From Moringa oleifera (taxonomy: Eukaryota; Streptophyta; Magnoliopsida; Brassicales; Moringaceae): 64,000 nt of DNA. Positions within the stretch are counted from its first letter, which is position 1. Each line of letters begins with the position of its first letter. Below, in pieces: positions 22,101 through 38,560 of the stretch. The translations under genes were made by a program, and so were the position numbers. The DNA lies in the NCBI GenBank assembly GCA_021397835.1, contig JAJFZO010000566.1, positions 1,736,001-1,800,000 of the forward strand. Direction: 5' to 3'. The notes beneath the pieces were generated by a model. That model saw only the letters and a list, made by a program, of their open reading frames with translations. It searched no databases and was not told where the DNA came from.

Positions 22101-25100
22101 ATTTTTGGCACAGGGAAGATACGAGATTATGAGAAACTACATGCCTAAAGTTGGTTCACTTGGACTTGATATGATGTTTAGAACATGCACGGTTCAGGTA
22201 AGTTGAATCTTGCAATTTTTTTTCCCTCTTCGTTATCAGGTCGTGTATAGCAAACTGGTGAATGCTAGATTTATGGAAGCCTAAGCTGAATATTATTGAT
22301 ATGAAAATTCACTTGTAATAGGTTAATCTGGACTTCAGTTCGGAAGATGACATGATCAGGAAATTTCGTGCTGGTCTTGCTTTGCAGCCTGTGAGATCTA
22401 TAGTACTCTCCGTTTTTACTCTTATTTTCTTTATAATGGTTATCTAACTTCTGTATCAAATGGAACAGATAGCGACAGCACTATTTGCAAATTCACCTTT
22501 CACAGAAGGAAAGCCTAATGGTTATCTCAGCATGAGGAGGTCTCAAAACGTCATTTTGGATTCATTGTCTTCATATTCCTCTATCTTTTTCCCACAAGCT
22601 TTGTATTGATTTCCTCTGTATTTAAACAGCCAAATATGGACTGATACTGACAATGACCGCGCTGGCATGCTTCCATTCGTTTTTGATGACTCCTTTGGGT
22701 GAGTATAACTTTTACTTACGAGAAAATCATCGCATAACTTTGCTCTGTCTGCGATTTAATATTTATATATTGGAGATTTATGCCCATTTTTGAACTTTTT
22801 ATATAATACTATGTTCCTTAAGAGTGCATAACTGCCTGTGAAATTATAGAAGGAGAATACATGTAGATAGCTTTGCTTTGTTAATACCCTTCCTGGTTTG
22901 TTTGGATGAAGAGTAATAACTATTCCTCTTCTGCTGTCAGTCCTGGAAGAAGAGTGGAATACTTTCTTCTCGAAGTAATATCGTAGTTTTGTAAGTTGTA
23001 AAAAAAAAAAGTGGTTTTGTTATTGATAGTTCTGGGAAAGATGTTGCAGTTGGTTCTGTAAAAGTTGAATATGTGGGCCCATGACAGAGATGCATCTAAT
23101 GCTTGGTTCAGTTGTGATTGCATGTACTTTCTTGTGGCTCCTTCATAAAATAGTGGATGATGCTGATGTACAGCTTTACATGTGGAGCTCATTGCAGTAA
23201 TTGTTTCTATGCACTCATCTGTAAATTATCCTTGTGGTAGTTTCGCGATCTGCCATACTGCTTGTGTGCGATCTGTATCAGTTACTGTAATATCAATATG
23301 TCAAATCGAAAGCTGGCCCCACATCATAGTTTTTTTGTTTTTTTGTTTTCAACGATATGATCTTTTCTATATGTAAATAAGGAATTTGTTACCTGTTAGA
23401 AATACTGTTGCTGAAGTTCGGTGCCTATTTTTCTTCTTGGTTTCGTCTCTTTACGGGTTTGGATAAAAGTTTTCCCCTGTTTAGCTTTTGGATGTTCTGA
23501 TCCTTCTTCAGATTTTCTATCTTTTTGGTCCAGTGTCATCTTTTTATGTTGGTGTTTATTAGTTGACGTTGACATCTTTTCCACATTTTGCCCTTCTGCT
23601 GCAGGTTTGAGCAATATGTTGAATATGCTCTTGATGTTCCCATGTATTTTGTTTATCGGAGGAAGAAGTACATTAACTGTGCTGGGATGTCATTCCGGGT
23701 TTCCATCTATCCTTAATAGTCTTGTGATTTTAGTGTCTGATAAAAAATTTTAAAAAAAGGTCTTGTAATTTTAGACTCGCTCTGTAGCCACAGTTTCCTT
23801 TATTCACTCTCTTCTTGGTGCATGACATCTTCTCTTCCCCTCCGCTTCCCTACCAAGAACAAGAAAGAAGGGGCCTTGGGAATGGGCAAAGGGCCTTTCC
23901 TGTATAATTTCTTTTCAAGTAATCAATTGATAGATTATGCTCTTTACCATGCAGGACTTTTTGGCTGGAAAACTTCCATGTCTTCCAGGCGAACTGCCCA
24001 CCCTTAATGATTGGGAAAACCATTTGACGACGATATTTCCAGAGGTTTGTTGCATTCATTTACGACCTACTCGCTGAAAATTGCTGTGTTTCATCCCACA
24101 CTTTATCCTGATTTAAGCCCAATGCCAACCGTTTCTACAGGTCAGGCTGAAGAGGTACTTGGAAATGAGAGGAGCTGATGGAGGGCCTTGGAGGAGGCTA
24201 TGTGCCTTGCCAGCACTTTGGGTGAGTGGCTTTCTTGTTCAGCTTATGCACAGTTTATGCATGTTTTGTAGTATTCCTCTGATTGGAGCGAGAATCGGTG
24301 GTCTGAGAACGGCTTAGAATATGTAAAGCACACTTCACCATAGGAGGCTGGGAAACTCAAAAGACCATGCAGACATCTACAACATTTGGTTGCATTTGGA
24401 TATGATTACTGCATGCTGAGATAACATGGCATCTTCCTTTTAACTGTTAACATATTTATCATTACTGTGCTGTATCTCTATCATGTTATGGCATGATTAT
24501 GTCTTATCTACATTTGTTTTAACAGCCATCTTGTGTACTCCTGGAGTGAGTGCCTCAGTTTCTTATTTGAACCTACTTTATGATAATCACATGTTGATGA
24601 TAGAGTGATGATCACCTTCCCCATCCCCCTCCCACACCCCCTTTCCCCCTTCCAAAAAAAAAAAGAATTTGCAGTATGCGTATGTCTTCCTTGTCAAATT
24701 ATAATATTCAACCAACTTCACTTCATATTAGTTTCCTTTCATGTGTCAGGTAGGTTTGTTATATGATGAAGTTTCACTTCAAAATGTTCTGGACATGACA
24801 GCTGATTGGACTGCCGAGGAAAGACAAATGTTAAGAAATAAGGTAATGCTAAAAACTGTACCAGCAGATAAACTGTGTTGCTTTCTCAGGAAAAGCATAT
24901 AATCTATGGAGCTTGGTATTATTAAAAAGTCATTCAGTAATGTTTGGTTTCTTCTTGTTCACTTGTTTAAATTAAAGTAAAACAAACCAATGAGAAATGT
25001 TATCTTCAGGTCTTTTTACAAGCTTATCATGGAACTAATTTGTGATTCAGAAGAAGTCTAGATATATATAGCGGAATCAACATTTTTTCAGTGAAACAGC

Positions 25101-25861
25101 CAATATTTTAGTTTTGGATGTTGATCTGAAGAGGAAATTAGAGATCAAACAATGACGAGAGGAGCTGGGCAATGTAAAATTAGTTACTCATCAGATTTTG
25201 AAGAGTTTATCTGTTGTCTGCAATCCCTACTGTTTCTTCTTATGATACATGCATGCAGTCATGAGAGCTCGATTCTTTTCACTGGTTAACAAATGAAACT
25301 ATTTAACACCTTAGCATAACAAACTTTAAGGTCTGCTGTTTAAATTATTCTACAGTATTGTGATACAAGTAATCTGCATTGTTCCATGTTAATTGTAGAT
25401 GTCAAGTCTAATTTGTAAACTTGACAGGTCCCAGTGACTGGTTTAAAGACACCATTTAGGGATGGTTTGCTGAAGCATGTTGCTGAAGATGTTTTAAAGT
25501 TTGCAAAGGTAACTTGGAAAATCACCATTGTTTCTGTCAATCGTGGATGTTGTTTTGAGCATTATTCTTGAACATACATCCCTTCTTCTTTAGGATGGCT
25601 TGGAACGTAGAGGTTACAAGGAAGCAGGATTTTTGAATGCCGTTGCTGAGGTGGTTAGGACAGGTAACTTACCTCGAGGCTATAGTCAATATGTATTAGG
25701 CCTGGTTTGATATCATTATTCTGCAGACTTTCCTTCCTGTTTTAAGTTTGGTGGATGTTATTCTGATGGCAGGTGTCACGCCAGCTGAGAAGCTTTTAGA
25801 GTTGTACTACAACGAATGGGGACAATCTGTGGATCCCGTCTTTGAGGAATTACTGTACTGA
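19167..25861 (+). CDS. GSH1: Glutamate-cysteine ligase, chloroplastic
   Basis: Catalyses the ATP-dependent joining of glutamate and cysteine, the first and rate-limiting step of glutathione synthesis, in plastids. Coding exons: 19167-19477, 20107-20257, 20476-20583, 21237-21329, 22114-22197, 22322-22390, 22469-22539, 22630-22698, 23605-23698, 23955-24044, 24141-24221, 24750-24842, 25428-25508, 25594-25663, 25773-25861. All are GT-AG and in phase, giving 517 aa, close to the 522 aa of Arabidopsis GSH1. About the first 70 residues look like a transit peptide. The GCS2-type core runs from [11 protein letters not shown] to the C-terminus ([45 protein letters not shown]). Cysteines C181, C344, C359 and C401 sit exactly three residues past the redox cysteines recalled from the Brassica juncea enzyme (178, 341, 356, 398), which switch the dimer on when oxidised. 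Confidence 0.97.
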
Positions 25862-27631
25862 AAGTGGATTAGATTCTCATACCACTACTCCTGTCTGTGT
25901 TGTCAAATGTAATCTTTTATTTTTGCATGTAATCTTAGTTTCTGATATGAAAACTTTCAAGTGGCAGTGAGAACTATACATTCTTACAGGAATGAGTAGT
26001 CACTCATTCTTTGGCATGATTGTAAGTAGCTCAAATTCGCTCAGATGATGTAGCCACTGAAAGATTGGGGAGCCAATAAGTATGACAAGTTAAATGGCTC
26101 TTGAATTGCTAATGGGGCATTTGTATGAGCTGTTGCAACTCCCTTTCTTGTTGCCTTATCTTCTCTGATTTGCCCCATCAAGAAAGTAACTCAATGTTTG
26201 CATCATGCTTTGTTGATTATTCATGGATGAAGACGTATTAGCCGTGGTATCTGGTGGCATGATCCCATCTTGTCTTCCTTTTCCACAGAGAAGTTAGGTA
26301 TTATTGTTCATATGCATCACTTGAAGCACAGATGGGAATGTCGATTTTATCTGACTGGACTCAGGTGCCTGGTTGCTTTAGAGGGAACATTTCAACATGA
26401 TTGAATGACCATTATGATGGGATCATTTTATCTTTTCATTTCCCATACCACCTCTTGTAGGCCTCCACACCTTTATGACACGCAGATTCTTGCCACTTCT
26501 GCCTTTTACAATATCATGTTGGTGCATGTCTGCTTCAATGTGTATATCAACAATTCATGAGTAACCCAAATGGCCAGATTCAACCTTTTACCTATCACGG
26601 GATGTTTCAGCTGCTTGTCTGCCTGGAAAATGAATAACAGCTCCAGGGACTAAGTGACCGAATTCAACCTTTTGCGTAATACAGGGTGTTTTAGCTGCTT
26701 GCCTGCCAGCATAATGAGTAACTGGTCCAAGGACTATGTTGCATGTCTGAATAAGAGCTTTGTAGTTTTATTTAACAAGAAATAGCATGGTTTGTGAAAT
26801 TCTGTGTGTTTCTTCTATTGTGCAGAGAGGGGGAATACCAGCAGCATTGGATTCCAGCAAGTTGGCTTGTGGAGCCAGAATGAATATAATTTTGGATGTT
26901 AGAGAAGGACAATACTGACTGGGAAACTTCATCACACCCTCCAATAATTGAAGGCTTCCTGTCTCTCACTTGATTTTACTTAATCATACAATTAAGCACC
27001 TAATCTGTTTTGTAATTGATACTCCCAATCTTCCACTGATTAATGTTGTGCAGCTGCCGCTCTCCTCATCAACTTCCCAAATTGCCCCCCTCGTTCAGCA
27101 GAGTTTCCACCAATGAATTTCCCTTCTAGCTAGAATTCTTCCGCATAAATCATAATTAATCTTATAACATCTTTATTGTGTTTCTAAAAATAAATTTTTA
27201 TACAAATTATTAACACAATTCAAATAATAAAAAATTCAAATTTAAAAAGATAAATAGAGGTTAAAAAAAAAAAAGAAGCAAAAGGGTATTTTGGGATACT
27301 ACTGACAAAAGGAATATGAAAAATAAAAGAAGAGAGGGTGAGGGACAGATGAGAGATCAAATAAGAGGTTCCACTGGGTCTTTTCAGATTGAAAAATGCC
27401 AAGAAAAAAAACACTACAGCAATTCAATCTTCTTGTACCTTTCCTCATCCAGCTCTCTTTCGGCTTACCACAGAGCACAGACATTTTTTATTCAATTATC
27501 TTCCAACATATCCTGCCTCTCTGTCACACCTACAAAAGGGAGCACCTCCCCTTCCCTCTTCCTCGCTCTGCTTCCATCTCTTCCGCTACTACTTCCTCAA
27601 GCTCTTCTGATTCAGTCTTAAAAGATTGATA
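25862..27631. other. GSH1 3' flank and beta-tubulin promoter
   Basis: The first few hundred bases are the GSH1 3' UTR and flank. A degenerate tandem repeat lies at about 26576-26735. From about 27400 the DNA is pyrimidine-rich, as in a plant 5' leader, up to the tubulin start. No further gene seen. Confidence 0.5.
26576..26735 (+). repeat. Imperfect tandem repeat, about 80-bp unit, two copies
   Basis: Both copies carry ATTCAACCTTTT, then GGGATGTTTCAGCTGCTTG or GGGTGTTTTAGCTGCTTG, then an ATGA(A/G)TAAC word and CCA(G/A)GGACTA. They differ at many sites, so the duplication is old. Confidence 0.7.
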
Positions 27632-30600
27632 ATGAGAGAAATCCTCCATGTTCAAGCCGGGCAATGCGGAAACCAGATCGGGGGTAAGTTCTGGGAGGTT
27701 GTGTGCGATGAACACGGCATTGATGCCACCGGGAACTACGTCGGCGACTCTAGGGTTCAGCTTGAGAGAGTTAATGTCTACTACAATGAAGCCAGTGGAG
27801 GTCGGTATGTGCCAAGAGCTGTGTTGATGGACCTTGAACCAGGCACCATGGACAGCTTGAGGACAGGTCCTTATGGGAAGATATTCAGACCTGATAACTT
27901 CATTTTTGGGCAAAATGGAGCTGGAAATAATTGGGCTAAAGGACATTATACCGAAGGAGCTGAATTGATCGATTCGGTTCTTGATGTTGTTCGTAAAGAG
28001 GCTGAGAATTGCGATTGCTTACAAGGTATATATATATGCCTTCATATGAAATGTCCACTTTATCTATCCCTAATATTACATAATTTTTAAGATTAATAAT
28101 GAATTGGTTTTCATGAGATTGATCATGTTGTTGAACTTGTGATTCAGGGTTTCAAGTTTGCCATTCACTGGGAGGAGGTACAGGGTCGGGAATGGGAACC
28201 CTACTGATATCAAAGATCAGGGAAGAGTATCCAGACAGGATGATGTTAACGTTCTCGGTCTTCCCTTCGCCTAAGGTGTCTGACACGGTGGTTGAACCCT
28301 ACAACGCCACCCTCTCAGTGCACCAGCTGGTGGAGAACGCCGACGAGTGCATGGTCCTTGACAATGAAGCTCTCTATGACATCTGCTTTCGGACTCTCAA
28401 GCTCACAAACCCCAGCTGTAAGTTGAATAAATATTCTTCCTTTATTCTCCCAATAATGCACATTATTGATTTTCTTAATATATCCATGAAGTTAATTAAA
28501 CAAAAATGGATTCTGGGTATTCATAAAGTATTAATCTTCATGGCTTTTGATGAAATTGCAAGAACCAATTTGATATTATCTCGAAAATGAAGCTGACTTA
28601 GCCCTGACTAAGGTCCGAGCTCTTGAGATTGACAGTAGAGGAAAATTTCCATATTTAAATTAATATTTTAATTTAAAAGGTTGAGTTCAACACCATGATT
28701 AGTTTGTAAGAATATAACTTTTTTCACTTTATATTAAATAAAATTATTTTTTAATATTTAGTTTATTTTTATCAAAAAAATATAATTTTAAATGGATTTT
28801 TATTTCTTAGAAAGTTTGTAAGAATATAATTTTTTAAAAATTTATATTAAATAACATTATTTTTTTAATATTTTGGTTTATTTTTATAAAATATATATAA
28901 TTTTAAATGGACTTTTATTTCTTAAAAAGTCAGAATAAAAATTTTGAAGTGAAATTTTGAAATAATTATTTCATAAAAAATAATTATATTTTTTATTTTT
29001 AATATATTTTTAAAAATTATTAAATTATTATCTTACATAATTATAACAATTTTACTTGTTTTCATATATTTTTAACAATTTATTAAAAAAGCATAAAATA
29101 TTATATTATTATTAAAATATTAATTCATATTAATATTATTTTTATAATATGAAATTTTAAAAATAAAAATAAATATTAAAATATTATATAGTTAATATTA
29201 TTTTTATAATAAATTACTATAATAAAATATTTATTAATATTATTTTAATAAAAAAATTTAATTATAAAAATATTAATTAATTTAATTAAAAAAATATATT
29301 AGTCCTTTAAATTTATTTCAACTACTTTCATACTTTACTTTTATGAATCAAATACTTGAAAACTAATTTCTGTTTTATGTTATTCTAATGAATTCAATAT
29401 AATAATAATTATTTTATTTTTTTCTATTCTATTTTGCGAAATAAATTGAAAATCATGCTGTAAGCGTTAATTTGTAAGTAAGTGTTAATTTACACATCAG
29501 GTTAAACATTTGAATTTTCATAGAGCCGTTAAATTTTTTTTTAATGGTTAAATTTGGAATTGGGGGAGATGAATCATCCATCACATAATGAGATTTCTTA
29601 ATTCAAATTCTTTAATTATTAAAAAATTAATATTTATTTTCTAAAAATAGTTAAAATAATAAAAAAAAATGTTTTTCTAAAAGAAGAAATGGAGCACTTC
29701 TTTTGGTATGAAAAAAAAATTCACTTATTTAAGTTATCATTTGAGCTTTAAGATTTCTGTTGAGTAATATAAATTATTAAATTTATTATGTCACTGCAGT
29801 AAGATGTGATTTTGCTTATGTATACTTATATCATAGCTAAGCTTATTAGTGAAAATTGATTGATGTAACATATTTTGATTGAATTAAAAATATTTATTAA
29901 TTTAAATTATACTATTTTTAAAATAATAATAATATATGATAATTTAATAAAATTAATAATTTATTTTTATTTTTTTATTAATATTTGAATGATACTATAT
30001 GTGTAACTTGTGTATGTGGTATGTATATACATGCATTGCAGTTGGTGACTTGAACCATTTGATCTCAACAACCATGAGTGGAGTCACCTGCTGCCTTCGC
30101 TTCCCCGGCCAGCTGAACTCCGACCTCCGGAAACTAGCAGTCAACTTGATCCCCTTCCCGCGCCTCCACTTCTTCATGGTGGGTTTCGCACCCTTGACTT
30201 CCCGTGGCTCGCAGCAGTACCGAGCTCTGACCATCCCGGAGCTCACCCAACAAATGTGGGACGCCAAGAACATGATGTGCGCAGCCGACCCCCGCCACGG
30301 CCGGTACTTGACGGCATCCGCCATGTTCCGCGGCAAGATGAGCACCAAGGAAGTTGATGAGCAGATGATCAACGTGCAAAACAAAAACTCGTCTTACTTC
30401 GTCGAGTGGATCCCCAACAACGTGAAGTCAAGCGTGTGTGACGTGCCCCCGACTGGGTTGACGATGTCGACGACGTTCATGGGGAACTCAACGTCGATCC
30501 AGGAGATGTTCAGGCGGGTGTCAGAGCAGTTCACGGTGATGTTCAGGAGGAAAGCATTCTTGCATTGGTACACCGGGGAGGGAATGGACGAGATGGAGTT

Positions 30601-30727
30601 TACAGAGGCAGAGAGTAATATGAATGACTTGGTCTCGGAATATCAACAGTACCAAGACGCCGCCGCCACGGCAGAGGAGGAGGAGGAGGAGGAGGAGGAA
30701 GAAGAAGAAGAGGCTGCCGGGCATTAA
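27632..30727 (+). CDS. TUB: Tubulin beta chain
   Basis: Exons 27632-28025, 28148-28417 and 30042-30727 give 449 aa, the usual length, with introns in codons for the Gly and Phe residues of CLQ/GFQ and NPS/FGD, in keeping with plant beta-tubulin genes as I recall them. Seen directly: the N-terminal MREI peptide that in animals marks tubulin mRNA for autoregulation, the [10 protein letters not shown] start of the GTPase domain, the GGGTGSGMG tubulin signature, and an acidic tail with 13 consecutive Glu codons ending in AAGH. Forms microtubules with alpha-tubulin. Intron 2 is unusually long (1624 bp) and very AT-rich, with its own tandem repeat. The start is the ATG at 27632, because MREI is invariant. 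Which isotype it is cannot be told here. Confidence 0.97.
28701..28928 (+). repeat. 112-bp tandem duplication in beta-tubulin intron 2
   Basis: Two head-to-tail copies start at 28701 and 28813 with AGTTTGTAAGAATATAA and end near TTTTATTTCTTAGAA or TTTTATTTCTTAAAA. Copies differ by small indels and substitutions. Confidence 0.8.
30674..30712 (+). repeat. GAG/GAA trinucleotide run coding for poly-Glu
   Basis: Thirteen in-frame Glu codons in the C-terminal tail of the beta-tubulin. A pure GAG stretch at its start could change length by slippage. Confidence 0.9.
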
Positions 30728-30879
30728 GAGAGCAGTGTTTCTGGTTTGTCTCTGTGAGTAATGGATCTGTGTGTTGTTGTTCTTTGGGTTTGTTGGGTTC
30801 TGATCTGTGATGGTTTCAATAAGTTGAAAGGCGCCTTTGTGATGAATTTCTGGGTTGTGAATATATATATATATTATTT

Positions 30880-31560
30880 TATGGGCTGTAATTTTGTATT
30901 TGTTAATGATTTTATTATGTAAAAAATACATATATAATTGTGAATTATAACCTTTTTTTATTTGATTTTTACTGTCATTTTTAAAATATGTTGATACACA
31001 TCAAATTCAGGAATAAATTGTTAAAATTTTATGAGATAAATATATTAAATTAACATATTTTTATTTAAATCTTAAGCATTAGAGTAATTTGTTTTTTTTA
31101 TTATTTTTTAAATTTTAATTTAAAATTTATTAAAAAATTTAAAAATTAAAGATTTTATATAATAAATTTTAATTTAAAATTAAATTATTTCATAAAAATT
31201 TTTAAATACAGTAAATATTTTTAAAAATTTTTATATTATTAAATATTCCAAATATTTATAAAAAATAGTTCAGTCAAAAATTTATTCTAATTTAAAAAAG
31301 ATTTAAAATAAAAAATAAAATTTATTTAAAAAAATTTTAAAATATTTTAGCAACAAAAATATATTTATTTTTATAATCGAATCAAGTGTAAATTGAAATT
31401 GAATTAAATTATTAAAAATTATTCAATGATGCTTTAATGTTTAAAAAGCGGTTAAAAATTTTAGAATTTTTATATTTACCAAAATTTGTTTCTTTAGTTC
31501 ACTCATGAAAAAAATTACAAATCTTTTTTCAATAAATATACAATTAAATTTAAATTGAAC
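30880..31560. other. AT-rich gap between tubulin and tRNA genes
   Basis: Tubulin 3' UTR at first, then near-pure A/T DNA with no feature I can delimit. Confidence 0.5.
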
Positions 31561-31575
31561 AAATTAACAACTCAA

Positions 31576-31647
31576 GGGTCCATAGCTCAGTGGTAGAGCA
31601 TTTGACTGCAGATCAAGAGGTCACCGGTTCGAACCCGGTTGGGCCCT
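31576..31647 (+). tRNA. tRNA-Cys (GCA)
   Basis: 72 nt without intron. The acceptor stem pairs GGGTCCA with TGGGCCC, leaving T as discriminator. The D arm is GCTCAGTGGTAGAGC. The anticodon arm is TTTGA-CTGCAGA-TCAAG with anticodon GCA. The T arm is ACCGG-TTCGAAC-CCGGT. A and B boxes (TAGCTCAGTGG and GGTTCGAACC) are intact and a run of T from 31647 gives the RNA polymerase III stop. The sequence is of the nuclear type, not the plastid type. Confidence 0.95.
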
Positions 31648-31925
31648 TTTTTCAGAGAATATTTGTTTTTTATTTTTTCTGAGTCGACATGTGGGAGGAG
31701 GTTTTTGTTTTACGTAAATAACTATATATTAGGAGATGCAAAACGTTGCACCAAAGGATCCAAACATGGTCGGGCCCCTTCGCTGATAAAATTTTTGTTT
31801 TTCCTGTCTACAATTTTTTCATTTTTTTTGGTCTAAACCCGATGATGATCTTGCAGGAGGCTTTTCTTTTAAGTAGACAGCCTACACGCTCAGGAGATGC
31901 GGAGGACTCCAGCCACGGCCCTAGC
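31640..31925 (+). repeat. Diverged tandem duplication of the tRNA-Cys 3' end and tail
   Basis: The tRNA 3' end and its flank (GGGCCC, T-rich stretch, TGGGAGGAGGTTTTTGTTTTA, then AGGAGATGC) recur about 130-165 bp downstream as CGGGCCCC, T-rich stretch, TGCAGGAGGCTTTTCTTTTA, then CAGGAGATGC. The second copy keeps only the last few bases of a tRNA, so it is not functional. The alignment was made by eye. Confidence 0.55.
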
Positions 31926-32693
31926 CACAAGGTCACTTTTCCACTGGGTAGAAAATCACGCCACTGAAAGACATAAATTAACTTGGTTTCTAGGAATCCA
32001 TATTCTGGAAAATAGTCATGACACTGCTCCTATTTCACAAATACCAGAAAGTGAGCAATTACCAGTGTGCCAAAATGATCTCATCAGGAGACTTTAGATC
32101 AGATTGCATGAGCTAAACAAAGCTTCAAATTTGCAGAGATCATCCAGATGATACACTCATGGCTACAACTTTACATCTACAATGATTCTTTCAGAATGGG
32201 AAGGTTTCCAAGCATGTATGTCACATGAGTACATTGATTCCACCAAGAACAAGAAAGGGATACAAAAGGCAGCATGCGAAATCATGGAAGCACTGTACAT
32301 AGATTACATATCTAATATTCACCCTTTAAATGCAACTTTCGAGAAGATTTGAGCCCTCTACAAACACACAAGATATCATCCCTTAATTTTTTTCCCCAAG
32401 ACAGAGTTTTCTTAAATAAATGGAATCAACCCAATATGCCATCATACTACCAAAACCAACCCATCTAGTAACCTCACAAAAGAATGCCTCAAAATGACAA
32501 CTAATCAACCAGTTGTGTAACTAATGTCCCTGTTTAACTTCAACTTTGGTTTGAGGTGTCAGAAAGCTTTTGATCTTTTAGCCAGGAAGCTTGATTGTGC
32601 CAATTTGTTTTACCATCTTCAGAGTAAGAGCATTGGAGGAGCAAGAGAAATGATAATTAGTTCAAATTTGATTCTTTTGTCATCAAGCAGTTT

Positions 32694-37622
<4,929 letters not shown>

Positions 37623-38560
37623 CCCGGTAACCAGAATTCAACCACAAGAGATGTTAAGTCCTCTTGCTTCCAGTAATCAACCAAGAATTGTGCAGCTCAA
37701 TTAGTCCCTTCAGCTTCACAGACAAACTCCATTGTAATTCTTCTGAAGTTTTATCAAATTCTCAGTCATTTCTTGGAGAAGTAGTGTCAGGATTCGAGTT
37801 TGACCGGAAAATGCTATTAAAAGCAAATCTCGATTGACCTGTAATAACTGATAAAAACAATTCAGATCAGACATTCGTGCTATCAGAGCCACCCAAAAGC
37901 TGCAAAAAAAATAATAATAATAACAATTATAATCTTAAGTGTCACATCATTTTTCCAATATAACAAACCCCCCACTCAACTAAGCCAAATCCAACTATGT
38001 CTTCATTGATTCAGCTGATTGTCTATTTGCTTTACTTAGAAAAGCGACAATAACATAACAAGCAAGAATCTAACATCTATTTTCATTTCTTTTCCTCGAG
38101 TTTCTCAGCAACCAAACAAAAGAAGAATACGCAAAACAAAGCCGCTTTGCAACAACTCCCTTCAGTCAACTCAAGTCCGTCAATGAAAAACCAGCTCAGC
38201 TTCACTGCAAACTCAAGTGAACGCTTTAACACGCCATTACTTTACCAATCAAAACCATGAGAACACCAAAAAGCAAAGAGAACACACAAAGAACCAAAAA
38301 ATGCAAAAAAAAAAATAATACTACACCTAAATGAGCTAAAGCTTTCCTCCTCGCTGAATGATTCGGTCAAAAGAAAAAAGAAAGTAAAGGATTGGTTAGG
38401 AATTTCCCCTTTCCTTGTTGAGTTCCCTATCTCATTTGAATTTGAAAACAATTGAAGCTTTTTTAGAAACTCTGTTGAGCTTCTTGAATCTGATAGATCG
38501 TTCTGTCTTCTCCTCTCTCTCTCTCTCTCCCCCCGATATGCTAATTTTAGAGACCTTAGA
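37623..38560 (-). promoter_or_regulatory. BSK 5' UTR and promoter
   Basis: A TTACAG acceptor on the - strand near 37851 and a possible AG/GTGTAG donor near 38330 suggest a UTR intron. A CT/AG repeat at about 38513-38528 lies near the likely transcription start. These are inferences from splice signals only. Confidence 0.4.

Noticed and set aside
23421..23753. 110-codon open frame in the GSH1 region
   Set aside because: It runs across intron 8 and exon 9 of GSH1 in a mixture of frames and is not a separate gene.
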